A stretch of DNA of 46,406 nt from positions 1-46,406 of the forward strand of contig JAJQHY010000029.1 in NCBI GenBank assembly GCA_021199495.1. The letters are read 5' to 3'. Positions 1 through 8,714 of the stretch are shown here, piece after piece (within the stretch, counting starts at the first letter, position 1; each line of letters starts with the position of its first letter). The notes beneath the pieces are model-generated. The model was not told the origin of the DNA and made no database searches. It saw only the letters and a list, made by a program, of their open reading frames with translations. This stretch comes from Lachnospiraceae bacterium (GTDB lineage: Bacteria; Bacillota; Clostridia; Lachnospirales; Lachnospiraceae). A program made the position numbers and the translations under genes.

Positions 1-1947
1 CTCCAGGGCCGGGACGTGCTGGGCTGTGCCCAGACGGGCACGGGCAAGACCTGCGCCTTTGCCGTGCCCATCCTCATCCGGTTAGACCGGGAGCATCTGA
101 AAAACCACCCCATCCGCGCCCTGGTGCTCACCCCCACCCGGGAGCTGGCCATCCAGAATCAGGACTGCTTCGTGGCCTACGGCGCGCACCTTCCCCTTCG
201 CAGCACCGTCATCTTCGGCGGCGTGGGCCAGGGGCCTCAGGTGGAGGCGCTGGAAAAGGGCACCGACATCCTGGTGGCTACCCCCGGCCGTCTGGCCGAC
301 CTTTACCAGCAGGGGCACATCGACCTCTCCGCCCTGGAGATCTTCGTCCTGGACGAGGCGGACCGTATGCTGGACATGGGCTTTATCCATGACGTGAAGA
401 AGATTTTGAAGTGGCTGCCGGAGAAGAAGCAGACCCTGTTTTTCTCCGCCACCATGCCGAAGGAGGTGCGCAGCCTGGTGGACGGGCTGCTCCACGACCC
501 GGTGCGCATCGCCGTGGACCCGGTCAACTCCACAGTGGACGCCATCGACCAGACCCTCTACCGCACCGACAAGAGCAAGAAGATCAAACTGCTGACCTGG
601 CTGCTGGAGCAGCGGGATTATCCCTCCGTCCTGGTCTTTACCCGGACGAAGCACGGGGCCAACCGGGTTGCCAGAGATTTGGAGCGGGCGGGCATCTCCG
701 CCGCCGCCATCCACGGCAACAAGTCCCAGACCGCCCGTCAGGCCGCCCTGGCGGACTTCAAGGCGGGCAAGCTCCGTGTCCTGGTGGCCACCGATATCGC
801 CGCCCGGGGCCTGGATATTGAGGCCCTGTCCTGTGTGGTGAACTATAACCTCCCCGACGTGCCGGAGACCTATGTCCACCGCATCGGCCGGACCGGCCGG
901 GCGGGGCTGGACGGCGTGGCGATTTCCTTCTGCGACGCCAGTGAGCTGGAGGAGCTGGCCGCCATTGAAAAGCAGCTGGGGCGGCGCATCCCGGAGGTCA
1001 GTCAGCACCCCTATCCAATGGAGGAGATGGAAGTGGCTGTGACAGATCAAAAGGGCCGGAAAATCAACCCGGAGGACGCCGAGGCCAGAGAGGCCGCCCG
1101 GGAGCAGAGCAAAAAGCGCCGGGAGAGCCGGGAGAAGGCGGTTGCCGCCCCTGCTCAACCCGCCCAGCCCAAAGCGGAGAAAGGCGGAAAGGGCAAGCCC
1201 TCCGCCGGAAAGCTCCAGGATCAGGCGGCCGCTCCCGCCCCGGCAAAGACGGCTCAAAATCAGAAAAAATCCGCTCTGTCGGAGGAGCCGGTGCTCCGCC
1301 CCGAGGAGGACGTGGGGGATTACTCTGACCTCATCCGCCATCGGGCCACCTCCCACCCTGCCGCCCGGAAGCCCTATTCCGCCGCCGCCCTGGACGAGCT
1401 GCTGGCTCTGCCCGACTTTGCCGACGAGCTGGGCTATGACCGGCTGGAGCAGACCCAGCGGAAGGGTCCCCTGGCCGGAGGCCGGGTGATGGACGCCACC
1501 GCCCGGATGTTCCTGAAGGGCAAAACAGAGGAGGAGCCGTCTGTCCGGCAGGAGCCCCGCCGCTCCCATCGCCGGGGACAGGACAGCGCCTCCACCAAAA
1601 AGGCAGAGAGCTCGTCCGCCCGGCAGGAGAAGCAGTCAAAACAGGCAAAGCCGTCGAAGCAGCAGCCCCAGCAGGCTCAGGAGAGCCGGAAGGACGGCAG
1701 GCAGCAGGCGGCACAGCCCTCCCGCCGCCAGCGGCGCTCCGGCGGCAAGGGCCAGAGTGCCCAGGCCCCTCAGCCCCGGGCCGCCGCCGTTCTGGAACAG
1801 TCCAGGCCCCGGAACAGCCGCCCCAACTCTCCCGGCGGCAAGGGCAAGCGCCGGACGGACGCCCCGGCGGAGAAGGCCCCCGCCACTGAGAGCAAGAGTC
1901 TGGTCCGTCCCTACTACCTCACCGATACCAGAGGAAAGCGGGGATGA
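1..1947 (+). CDS. DEAD-box ATP-dependent RNA helicase, 5' partial
   Basis: The reading frame is open from base 1 and the protein starts upstream of the window. It uses ATP to unwind RNA duplexes in ribosome assembly or mRNA turnover. Visible helicase motifs in order: Walker A AQTGTGKT near base 28, PTREL, the DEAD box in VLDEADRM near 350, SAT in FFSATMP near 440, and HRIGRTGR at 877-900. The helicase core ends near base 1010. The remaining ~310 residues are low-complexity and rich in Lys, Arg, Gln, Ala and Pro, as in the RNA-binding tails of the DeaD/RhlE/CshA group; no DbpA-type RNA-binding domain is obvious. Its stop overlaps the start of the signal peptidase gene (ATGA), so the two are probably co-transcribed. 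Confidence 0.93.
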   Translation, partial: LQGRDVLGCAQTGTGKTCAFAVPILIRLDREHLKNHPIRALVLTPTRELAIQNQDCFVAYGAHLPLRSTVIFGGVGQGPQVEALEKGTDILVATPGRLADLYQQGHIDLSALEIFVLDEADRMLDMGFIHDVKKILKWLPEKKQTLFFSATMPKEVRSLVDGLLHDPVRIAVDPVNSTVDAIDQTLYRTDKSKKIKLLTWLLEQRDYPSVLVFTRTKHGANRVARDLERAGISAAAIHGNKSQTARQAALADFKAGKLRVLVATDIAARGLDIEALSCVVNYNLPDVPETYVHRIGRTGRAGLDGVAISFCDASELEELAAIEKQLGRRIPEVSQHPYPMEEMEVAVTDQKGRKINPEDAEAREAAREQSKKRRESREKAVAAPAQPAQPKAEKGGKGKPSAGKLQDQAAAPAPAKTAQNQKKSALSEEPVLRPEEDVGDYSDLIRHRATSHPAARKPYSAAALDELLALPDFADELGYDRLEQTQRKGPLAGGRVMDATARMFLKGKTEEEPSVRQEPRRSHRRGQDSASTKKAESSSARQEKQSKQAKPSKQQPQQAQESRKDGRQQAAQPSRRQRRSGGKGQSAQAPQPRAAAVLEQSRPRNSRPNSPGGKGKRRTDAPAEKAPATESKSLVRPYYLTDTRGKRG

Positions 1948-2432
1948 GCACCGCCGTCTACTACCTGGTCGCCGCCCTGTTGGTGGCAGTTGACCAGGTT
2001 ACCAAGTACCTGACCCGGGCGTTTCTCGCCGGGCAGGGCACCCTGGAGGTCATCCCCGGAGTGCTGGGCCTGACCTATGTGGAGAACACCGGCATGGCCT
2101 TCTCCGCATTCAGCGGCTTTACCCCGGTGCTGGCGGTGCTGAGTCTGGCGGTGTCCGTCCTTCTGGCAGTGGCTATCCGGAAAAAATGGCTGCCCCAGCC
2201 CTTCTGCCAGTGGATGCTGACCCTGATCCTGGCAGGGGCGGTGGGCAACCTCATCGACCGGGTCTTCTTTGGCTATGTCACTGACATGATCGAGGTGCTG
2301 TTCGTCCGGTTCGCCGTGTTCAACGTGGCGGACTGTTGCGTGGTGGTGGGGGCCATCCTGCTGGCCGTCTATATCGTCCTGTTCTGGCGGGACGAGGAGA
2401 CACCCTCCCATGGGAAAGAGGCGGAAAAGTGA
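1944..2432 (+). CDS. lspA: Lipoprotein signal peptidase (signal peptidase II)
   Basis: An integral membrane aspartyl protease that removes the signal peptide of prolipoproteins after the lipobox cysteine is lipidated. The 162-residue protein has the family length, four hydrophobic segments, the NTGMAF motif at residues 48-53, and the two conserved acidic motifs GNLIDR (Asp105) and FNVAD (Asp130), which are the catalytic pair in this family. The start overlaps the helicase stop, and its own stop overlaps the GTG start of the pseudouridine synthase (GTGA), giving a tightly coupled three-gene operon. Lipoprotein substrates in the window include the binding protein at 5201-6109 and the lipoprotein at 45225-46274. 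Confidence 0.96.
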   Translation: MSTAVYYLVAALLVAVDQVTKYLTRAFLAGQGTLEVIPGVLGLTYVENTGMAFSAFSGFTPVLAVLSLAVSVLLAVAIRKKWLPQPFCQWMLTLILAGAVGNLIDRVFFGYVTDMIEVLFVRFAVFNVADCCVVVGAILLAVYIVLFWRDEETPSHGKEAEK

Positions 2433-3358
2433 CCCCCCTTCTGCTGACGGCGGAGCGCACCGGTCAGCGGGCGGACCAGTTCCTGGCCGAGACGGTGGAG
2501 GGGCTCACCCGCTCCGCCGCCCAGCGGCTGCTGGAACAGGGGGCCGTGACCGCAGGCGGTAAAGTTCTGAAAAAAAACGACCGGCTGGAGGCCGGTACGG
2601 TCCTTCAGGTTGCGCTGCCCGAGCCGGAGCCCCTGGACGTGCTGCCCCAGGACATTCCTCTGGACGTGGTCTATGAGGACGAAGACGTGATCGTGGTAAA
2701 CAAGCCGGTGGGGATGGTGGTGCATCCCGCCCCGGGACATCCCGACGGAACACTGGTCAACGCTCTGCTGTACCACTGCGGCGACTCCCTGTCCGGCATC
2801 AACGGTCAGCTCCGCCCCGGCATCGTCCACCGCATCGACCGGGACACCAGCGGCCTCATCATCGCCGCCAAAAATGACGCCGCCCACCTGGCCCTCTCTC
2901 AGCAGCTCCAGGACCACTCCCTGGCCCGGACCTATGAGGCCATTGCCGTGGGCAGTCTCCGGGAGGACGCCGGAACGGTCAACGCCCCCATCGCCCGTCA
3001 CCGGACCGACCGGAAGCGGATGGCGGTGGACCCGGCAGGCCGTCCGGCGGTGACCCACTGGCAGGTGCTGGGCCGGTCCAAAGGGTGTACCTATCTCCGC
3101 TGTCGGCTGGAGACGGGACGCACCCACCAGATCCGGGTCCATCTGGCCTCTGTGGGCCACCCCCTGCTGGGGGACACGGTCTACGGGGCGAAAAAGCCGG
3201 TCCCCGGCCTGGCGGGACAGTGTCTTCACGCCCGGGCCCTGACCTTCCGGCACCCCGCCACCGGGGAGACGGTGCATCTCACCTGCCCCCTGCCGGACTG
3301 GTTCCTCGCCCAGCTCCGCCGTCTGGAGCTGGAGGCGGCCCCGCCGCCGGAGGAGTGA
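2429..3358 (+). CDS. RluA/RluD-family pseudouridine synthase
   Basis: Converts specific uridines in rRNA (possibly tRNA) to pseudouridine. An S4-like RNA-binding domain covers roughly residues 12-60 and the catalytic domain follows, with HRIDRDTSGL at residues 134-143; Asp137 is the family's catalytic aspartate. Other family signatures are NKPVGMVVHP near 91-100 and RTHQIRVH near 230. The chosen start is the GTG that overlaps the lspA stop and follows an AAGAGGCGGA ribosome binding site, giving 309 residues, normal for RluD-type enzymes. The longer upstream frame runs over lspA and is unlikely. The gene ends just before a strong bidirectional terminator. It could be RluD or a paralogue; substrate specificity cannot be read from sequence. 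Confidence 0.92.
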   Translation: MTPLLLTAERTGQRADQFLAETVEGLTRSAAQRLLEQGAVTAGGKVLKKNDRLEAGTVLQVALPEPEPLDVLPQDIPLDVVYEDEDVIVVNKPVGMVVHPAPGHPDGTLVNALLYHCGDSLSGINGQLRPGIVHRIDRDTSGLIIAAKNDAAHLALSQQLQDHSLARTYEAIAVGSLREDAGTVNAPIARHRTDRKRMAVDPAGRPAVTHWQVLGRSKGCTYLRCRLETGRTHQIRVHLASVGHPLLGDTVYGAKKPVPGLAGQCLHARALTFRHPATGETVHLTCPLPDWFLAQLRRLELEAAPPPEE

Positions 3359-3370
3359 AATAAAACATTA

Positions 3371-3406
3371 AAAAGGTGCTGAAAGCGACGCTTTCAGCAC
3401 CTTTTT
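3371..3406. terminator. Bidirectional rho-independent terminator
   Basis: A perfect 12-bp stem, GGTGCTGAAAGC with its complement, a GAC loop, and A and T runs on the two sides. It separates the lspA operon (plus) from the convergent amino-acid ABC transporter operon (minus) and can serve both. Confidence 0.93.
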
Positions 3407-3463
3407 CGTCAGAAAGAAAGGGGGATGTCTTCTTTCCGTCTCTCCTTGCCACGCCAGGAGGGA

Positions 3464-4186
3464 CTACAGGACCTTAGAGAGGAAGAGCTGGGTCCGCTCC
3501 TCTTTGGGATGGGAGAAGATCTCATCCGGGGCGCCCTGCTCCAGGATGCCGCCTCCGTCCATGAACAGGACGCGGGTGGCGACCTCCCGGGCAAAGCCCA
3601 TCTCGTGGGTGACGACCACCATGGTCATGCCGTCGTCCGCCAGCTCCTTCATGACCTCCAGCACCTCGCCCACCATCTCCGGGTCCAGGGCGGAGGTGGG
3701 CTCGTCAAAGAGCATCACCTTGGGCTTCATGGCCAGCGCCCGGACAATGGCGATCCGCTGCTTCTGTCCGCCGGAGAGCTGGGAGGGATAGGCGTTGGCC
3801 TTGTCCGCCAGGCCCACCCGGCGGAGCAGGGCCATGGCGTTTTCCTCCGCCTCCGCCCTGCTCATCCGCTTCAGCCGAACCGGGGCCAGGGTCATATTTT
3901 TCAGCACGCTGAGGTTGTTGAACAGGTTGAAGTGCTGGAACACCATGCCCATCTTCTGGCGCATCTCGTTGATGTTGGTCCTGGGGTCGGTCATGGACAC
4001 CCCGTCGAAGATGATCTCCCCGCTGGTGGGCACCTCCAGCAGGTTGAGGCACCGCAAGAAGGTGGACTTGCCGGAGCCGGAGGGGCCGATGATGACCACC
4101 TTTTCCCCCACCTGGATGTGCTCCGTAATGCCGCACAGCACCTCGTTGTCACCGAAGCTCTTGTGCAGATCCTTAACGACGATCAC
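3464..4186 (-). CDS. Polar amino-acid ABC transporter ATP-binding protein
   Basis: The cytoplasmic ATPase of a polar amino-acid importer (GlnQ/HisP group). The 240-residue protein is full length with Walker [10 protein letters not shown] (residues 34-42), Q-loop FQHFN (~83), signature LSGGQ (137-141), Walker B VMLFDEP (157-163) and switch His in VVTHEMGFA. Such ATPases act as dimers on the membrane permease. The start overlaps the permease gene by 14 bases, showing translational coupling; gene order along the minus strand is binding protein, permease, ATPase. Substrate could be glutamine, another polar amino acid or cystine. Confidence 0.95.
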   Translation of the reverse strand: MIVVKDLHKSFGDNEVLCGITEHIQVGEKVVIIGPSGSGKSTFLRCLNLLEVPTSGEIIFDGVSMTDPRTNINEMRQKMGMVFQHFNLFNNLSVLKNMTLAPVRLKRMSRAEAEENAMALLRRVGLADKANAYPSQLSGGQKQRIAIVRALAMKPKVMLFDEPTSALDPEMVGEVLEVMKELADDGMTMVVVTHEMGFAREVATRVLFMDGGGILEQGAPDEIFSHPKEERTQLFLSKVL

Positions 4187-4937
4187 TTTCCCGCAGCCTC
4201 CTTTCCAGCTTCCCCTGGAGCCAGGTGAGCACCATGACCAGGGCCAGGTAGATCAGGGCGGTCCCGATCAGCGGGAACATGGCCTCATAGGTGCGGCTAT
4301 AGATGCCCTGGGCGGCGTAGAGCAGCTCCTTGCCGCCGATATAGGTGATGAGGGAGGTGTCCTTGAGCAGGATGATAAACTCGTTGCTCAGGGCGGGCAG
4401 CACCGCCTTAAACGCCTGGGGAATGACGATATACCGCATGGTGTCGAAGTAGCCCAGGCCCAGGGAGCGCCCCGCCTCCGCCTGGCCCGGGTCCAGGGAC
4501 ATGAGCCCGCCCCGGATGATCTCCGACACATACGCCCCGGAGTTGATGCCCAGAGTCAGCGCGCCCACGGCGGTAAAGTTCCGGCTGCTAGCGAAGATGA
4601 CCATGCCCATAATGAGCAGCTGCACCATCATGGGGGTGCCCCGGATAACGGTGGTGTAGACGGAGCAGACGGCGTTGAGCACCCCCAGCAGGGGATTCCG
4701 GCGGCCGGGCATCTGCTGGTCGTGGGCGGTGCGGAGCATGGCCACCGTCACGCCCAGGATAATGCCGATGATGAGCGCAATGGCAGTGACCAGCAGGGTG
4801 GTTCCTACGCCGGAGAGATATTGCTTCCAACGGTCGGCCTCGATAAATGCCTGATAGAATTTGACGTAGAAATCCTGCCAGAAGGTGACCTCCTCGCCGC
4901 TGGAGATCATCGCCTTCCACTGGGTATAGTAGTCCAA
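4173..4937 (-). CDS. Amino-acid ABC transporter permease
   Basis: The membrane subunit of the amino-acid importer. It has several hydrophobic segments and the HisM/GlnP-type EAA loop ([20 protein letters not shown]), which contacts the ATPase. I favour a TTG start at 4937, seven bases after an AAAGGGGG ribosome binding site, giving 254 residues; an ATG at 4910 is the alternative, with weaker Shine-Dalgarno support. The open frame continues farther upstream through a hairpin-rich intergenic segment, which is probably not translated as part of this protein. It forms a unit with the ATPase (14-base overlap) and the binding protein upstream. Confidence 0.9.
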   Translation of the reverse strand: MDYYTQWKAMISSGEEVTFWQDFYVKFYQAFIEADRWKQYLSGVGTTLLVTAIALIIGIILGVTVAMLRTAHDQQMPGRRNPLLGVLNAVCSVYTTVIRGTPMMVQLLIMGMVIFASSRNFTAVGALTLGINSGAYVSEIIRGGLMSLDPGQAEAGRSLGLGYFDTMRYIVIPQAFKAVLPALSNEFIILLKDTSLITYIGGKELLYAAQGIYSRTYEAMFPLIGTALIYLALVMVLTWLQGKLERRLRESDRR

Positions 4938-4966
4938 GAAACGGCCCCCTTTCTCAATAGCAGAAC

Positions 4967-5183
4967 AGAGAGGGCGAAGGTTTTCGCCCTCTCTCAGCGT
5001 GTCAAAAATCCTTTTTGCCACGCTGAGTACGATTTTTGAACTTTGAAAAAGTTCTAAAAATCGTTTCTTATTGCACGCGAAGGGGGCTTTTTGCCCCCTC
5101 CTCCGCACCCCCGCTGCTCTGTCGCGGAAGTCTCAAGCGTTTTTTTGACAGTCTCAGAGAGGGCGAACGTTCTCGCCCTCTCT
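4967..5183. repeat. Hairpin-rich intergenic element with duplicated stem-loops
   Basis: Between the binding-protein and permease genes lie two near-identical stem-loops (4967-4994 and 5156-5183), both built on AGAGAGGGCGAA with its complement. Between them are two more palindromes: one around 5029-5062 (CGATTTTT...AAAAATCG) and GGGGGC-TTTTT-GCCCCC near 5080-5099. The layout looks like an intergenic repeat or a small non-coding insertion. It may stabilise or attenuate the upstream binding-protein mRNA, giving more binding protein than permease; that role is inference. Confidence 0.6.
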
Positions 5184-5200
5184 GTCAGACAAATGTGATG

Positions 5201-6109
5201 TTATTCGGCGGCGATGTACTTATCCACGATGGCCTGGATGGTGCCGTCGGCAGTCAGCTCCGCCAGAGCGTTGTTGACGGCCTCCACCAGAGCGGTGTTG
5301 CCCTTGGCCATGCCGATGGCGTACTCCTCGCTGACGTACTCGGTGTCCAGAATGGTCAGACCGGCGTTGGCGGCCACGAACTCCTGGGCGGGGGCGCTGT
5401 CGATGACCACGCAGTCCACCTGGCCGTTCATCAGGGCCTGGACGGCGGTGATGCCATTGTCATAGGCCACCACATGGTCCTCGCCGTAGTCGTCGGTGCA
5501 GTAGATGTTGCCGGTGGTGGCCCGCTGGGTGCCGATGACGTAGTCGCCCAGGGTGTCCACCGTCACCTCAGAGCCCTCAGGCACGATGACCACCTGCACG
5601 CCGGTGGCGTAGGAATCGGAGAAGTCCATCACCAGCAGCCGGTCCTCGGTGACGGACACGCCCGCCATGACGATGTCGCTCTTGCCCTGCTGAACCGCCA
5701 GCAGAGCGGAGTCAAAGTCCATGTCGTCGATCTGGAGCTCCAGACCCAGCTTCTCGGCAATGGCGGTGGCGATCTCCACGTCGATGCCCTCGAAGCCGCC
5801 GTCGTCGGTGGTCATCTCATAGGGCGGGAAGGCGGCGTTGGTGCTCATGGTGAGCACACCCTCGGTGACGGTGGTGAGGGCGGCGGTCTCCTCGGCTCCG
5901 TCCCAGGTCTCGTCCTCGACTTCCTCGGTGTCGGCAGCCTCTTCGGTATCGGCGGCTTCCTCGGTGTCGTCGGCCTCCTCCTCGGTGGTGGTGTCGGCAG
6001 TGGAGGTCTCATCCTCTGTGGCGGCGTTCTCGGTGGTGTCACTGGAGCCGCAGGCGGCCAGCGACAGGCACATGACCAGAGCCAGCAGCAGTGCAAGCAG
6101 TTTCTTCAT
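5201..6109 (-). CDS. Amino-acid ABC transporter substrate-binding lipoprotein
   Basis: An extracellular solute-binding protein (SBP_bac_3 type) tethered by a lipid. The signal peptide ends in lipobox LAAC (Cys20). A ~60-residue linker rich in Asp, Glu, Thr and Ala follows, including three near repeats of DTEEA, before the ligand-binding lobes (from TEGVLTMSTNAAFPPYEM, through FEGIDVEIATAIAEKLG). The C-terminus (GTIQAIVDKYIAAE) is typical of the family. It delivers a polar amino acid to the permease encoded downstream. A near-consensus promoter lies about 130 bases upstream. The long acidic linker is common in Clostridia lipoproteins and probably spans the cell wall. Confidence 0.95.
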   Translation of the reverse strand: MKKLLALLLALVMCLSLAACGSSDTTENAATEDETSTADTTTEEEADDTEEAADTEEAADTEEVEDETWDGAEETAALTTVTEGVLTMSTNAAFPPYEMTTDDGGFEGIDVEIATAIAEKLGLELQIDDMDFDSALLAVQQGKSDIVMAGVSVTEDRLLVMDFSDSYATGVQVVIVPEGSEVTVDTLGDYVIGTQRATTGNIYCTDDYGEDHVVAYDNGITAVQALMNGQVDCVVIDSAPAQEFVAANAGLTILDTEYVSEEYAIGMAKGNTALVEAVNNALAELTADGTIQAIVDKYIAAE

Positions 6110-6238
6110 TTCATTTCACTCCTGATTTGAATTTCCCCGCCGCCCGGCCATCCCCGATAGCATGAGGCGGCAAACGGAGGGGCATTACAGGACGCGCTCC
6201 CGGTTCAATCAACCCGGGAGGGGCCTTTTGACTGACCT

Positions 6239-6267
6239 ATTATACAGTTTTCTTCCCCATAATGCAA
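6239..6267 (-). promoter_or_regulatory. Sigma-A-type promoter of the ABC transporter operon
   Basis: On the minus strand: -35 TTGCAT, a 17-base spacer, -10 TATAAT. The leader downstream contains a GC-rich stem-loop (CTCCCGG...CCCGGGAG, near 6198-6220) that could affect mRNA stability or, read on plus, act as a weak terminator. Confidence 0.75.
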
Positions 6268-6395
6268 GGTATATTCGGATATTTGCCTTAATATTCGGCT
6301 GAAATCGGATATTCTTACAGATAATCCAATGAAATACCGGGAGAAATCGGTGGAACGTCCAACCGGATTCTGCAAGGCAAACCGGGGCGGCCTGC

Positions 6396-6878
6396 TCACT
6401 TGAAATATTTGCTGGTGCGGTAGCCGATGGCCTCCGCCAGGTGGACGGCGGAGATCTGCTCCGCCCCCTCCAGGTCGGCCACCGTCCGGGCCACCCGGAG
6501 GATGCGGTCATAGCTCCGGGCGGTCAGGCCCAGCCGCTCGAACGCCTGGCGGAGCAGAGTGTTCCCCGCCTCGTCCAGCACGCAGTACCTGGACAGCTCC
6601 GGCTGGCCCATGTGGGCATTGCAGTCTACGCCGGTGCCCTGGTAGCGCTGCCGCTGCCGCTCTCTGGCCCGTTCCACCCGCTCCTTGATCTGGGCGGAGG
6701 ACTCCCCGGGCTTCCGGTGGCTCAGCTCCTCATAGCTCAGGGCGGGGACATCCACCTGGAGGTCGATCCGGTCCAGCAGCGGCCCGGACACCCGGGAGCG
6801 ATACCGCTCCACGTCCCGCTGAGTGCACCGGCACCGCCCGTCGTCGTAACCGTACCAGCCGCATTTACAGGGGTTCAT
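6396..6878 (-). pseudogene. comM: comM/yifB (Mg-chelatase-like AAA+ protein), 3' fragment
   Basis: The C-terminal ~160 residues of a YifB/ComM-family protein. ComM is a hexameric branch-migration helicase that helps integrate incoming DNA during natural transformation. The fragment begins at MNPCKCGWYG and keeps the Cys-rich zinc-type motif (CKCGWYGYDDGRCRC), the arginine-finger region SGPLLDRIDL and the C-terminal helical domain through AIGYRTSKYFK. The matching upstream part, ending LVCAMN, lies 38 kb away at 44880-45021 on the same strand, so the prophage splits the gene. Upstream codons here are phage sequence; the fragment is unlikely to work alone. Confidence 0.93.
6873..6878. other. 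Left attachment core
   Basis: GTTCAT, shared with 44874-44879. Sequence to the left is comM; to the right it diverges (CCCTACTAGCAC). Serine integrases usually exchange at a 2-bp core inside such a short identity, so the exact crossover dinucleotide cannot be chosen from this alone. Confidence 0.8.
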
Positions 6879-6890
6879 CCCTACTAGCAC

Positions 6891-7039
6891 TTTGATACTA
6901 TTTAACGATGAACACCCCATTTTCCTTGCTATATCGGGATATTTTTGACCCCGTGCTGTGGTGTGTAAAAGGGAAAAGTGTAGAAAAGTGTATTTACAGA
7001 TACAGCAGCTTTTCGATACTGATTAACGATGAACACCCC
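6891..7039. repeat. Two direct repeats next to the left end
   Basis: Two copies (6891-6918 and 7011-7039) of a ~28-base sequence, GATACT then TTAACGATGAACACCCC, about 120 bases apart. The reverse complement (GGGGTGTTCATCG) resembles the attachment core and its flank (GGGGTTCATCC). They may be accessory recombinase sites or remnants of an older attachment site. The rest of 6920-7108 holds no gene that I can see. Confidence 0.65.
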
Positions 7040-7108
7040 TAATCGAAGCGGGGGTGCAGATGGGATTTGCAAAACCCATTATAATATGAAGAAAGCCGTT
7101 TTTCAACA

Positions 7109-7141
7109 CAAAAAAGCCAGCACCCCGTAAAGAATGCTGGC
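7109..7141 (-). terminator. Terminator after the recombinase operon
   Basis: On the minus strand, stem GCCAGCA with its complement, followed by a run of six T. It lies just past the stop of the second recombinase gene. Confidence 0.85.
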
Positions 7142-7151
7142 TCGATATCTG

Positions 7152-8714
7152 TTAAACCTCAATACCGGATTTGAATGTGACCCGGATGTCCTTTTTCGAG
7201 TAGACCGTGATATAGTCTACCAGGGTGTATAGAAGCTCGTCATCGAATTCGGTGATCAGCTCCTCCTTATCCTCGATGAATTCGATGAGCCTCCGGAAAT
7301 ATTCGCCGTTGGATTCCTTCTCCGATATTTCCTCCCCGAGGCGGTTATATTCGGCATTTTTGGCGTCATAGTTGGCAATCAGGGCATCGTACTTTCTCTG
7401 GTATTCCTCTTGGTCCTGCGGGCTGCTGGCGTTTTCTGAGACCATCATTTGCGCCCGCTCGGCCATGCCGCTGAGCTCATCCATCAGGGCCTGGCGTCTA
7501 TCAGCAAGGGCTGATGTATCCGTACATTTCTCCATCATAAGTTGGACATTTGCAATTAATTCGTCGCGCTCGGTGATGATGGTGTTGACTGCGTTTACCA
7601 CCACCTCTTTCAGTCTCACTTCTGGGATGGTTGGGCTGTCATTGCATCGCTGTCCATCCTTGTATTTTTTCTGGCATCGATACACAATTTCTTTTTCCGG
7701 TCTTGGGCCGTGCCAAGATGCGGAACCGTACCAGCTGCCGCAGATTCCGCATTTGACCTTCCCGCAAAATAGCTGATTCAAAACGATACCCTTGCGCTGC
7801 TTCATAATGTGCTGCACCTCATTGAACGTCACTTTGTCGATGATTGCCTCGTGGTGGTCATGCACATAGTATTGCTGAATCTCGCCATGATTGCGGACAG
7901 CTTTCTTTGTCAGAAAGTCCTTCGTGTAGGTTTTCTGCAGCAAGGCATCGCCCTTGTACTTCTCGTTAGTGAGGATACTATAAATCGCACTCTGATACCA
8001 TACTTTTTTCCCAGCAGGAGACGGGATTCCCTTTTCCTCAAGAATCCTGGCTATGCGTCTGGGTGAGTTGCCTCTGATGAACAGCTTGTAGATGAGCCGG
8101 ACGGTTTTTGCCTGCTCCTCGTTAACAATAAACTCCCCATTCGGTCCCTTGTCGTAGCCGAGGAAGGTTCCGAATCCGACGCTGCATTTGCCGTCTGAGA
8201 ATGCTTTCCGTTTGCCCCAGGTGGTATTCTCTGAGATGCTGCGTGATTCCTCCTGCGCCAGTGAGGACATGATGGTGATGAGGAGCTCGCCTTTGGCATC
8301 CAGCGTCCAGATGTTCTCTTTTTCGAAGTAAATCTCAACGCCTCTGTCCTTCAACTCACGGACGGTTGTCAGGGAGTCGACCGTGTTCCTGGCAAAGCGG
8401 CTGACCGACTTTGTGATGATAAGGTCGATTTTCCCGGCCAGGGCATCCTCGACCATCTGATTGAATCCTTCCCGTTTTGCCGTGCTCGTCCCGGTGATTC
8501 CCTCATCAGAATACATGCCGACAAACTCCCATTCCTCATGTCCTTTGATGTAGGTCGAGTAGTAGTCAAGCTGGGCTTCATAACTGGATTGTTGCTCCTC
8601 CAGCTCAGTTGATACTCTGGCATAGCCAGCGACCTTCTTCCGATGCGGCCGATTAAGCGGAGCCGCCGTGAATCGGTTCAGTGTGGCGGGTATCGTTGTT
8701 ACTCTCTTTGCCAT
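7152..8714 (-). CDS. Large serine recombinase (integrase/excisionase), second of a pair
   Basis: A 520-residue site-specific recombinase. An N-terminal resolvase domain with catalytic Ser in YARVSTE (~residue 35) and SRFARNTVD is followed by the recombinase domain (GFGTFLGYDKG onward), a zinc ribbon (CGKVKCGICGSWYGS ... CQKKYKDGQRCND) and a coiled-coil C-terminal part. Large serine recombinases integrate phages and conjugative elements by making a covalent phosphoserine link to DNA. Its start overlaps the end of the other recombinase by 16 bases, so the two are translated together. It is the gene nearest the left attachment site. Which of the pair does integration and which excision, or whether they form a heteromer, is not visible here. 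Confidence 0.95.
   Translation of the reverse strand: MAKRVTTIPATLNRFTAAPLNRPHRKKVAGYARVSTELEEQQSSYEAQLDYYSTYIKGHEEWEFVGMYSDEGITGTSTAKREGFNQMVEDALAGKIDLIITKSVSRFARNTVDSLTTVRELKDRGVEIYFEKENIWTLDAKGELLITIMSSLAQEESRSISENTTWGKRKAFSDGKCSVGFGTFLGYDKGPNGEFIVNEEQAKTVRLIYKLFIRGNSPRRIARILEEKGIPSPAGKKVWYQSAIYSILTNEKYKGDALLQKTYTKDFLTKKAVRNHGEIQQYYVHDHHEAIIDKVTFNEVQHIMKQRKGIVLNQLFCGKVKCGICGSWYGSASWHGPRPEKEIVYRCQKKYKDGQRCNDSPTIPEVRLKEVVVNAVNTIITERDELIANVQLMMEKCTDTSALADRRQALMDELSGMAERAQMMVSENASSPQDQEEYQRKYDALIANYDAKNAEYNRLGEEISEKESNGEYFRRLIEFIEDKEELITEFDDELLYTLVDYITVYSKKDIRVTFKSGIEV

Noticed and set aside
82-1569. Long open frame antisense to the helicase gene
   Set aside because: It is a shadow of GC-rich codon bias; it has no ribosome binding site and no recognisable domain.
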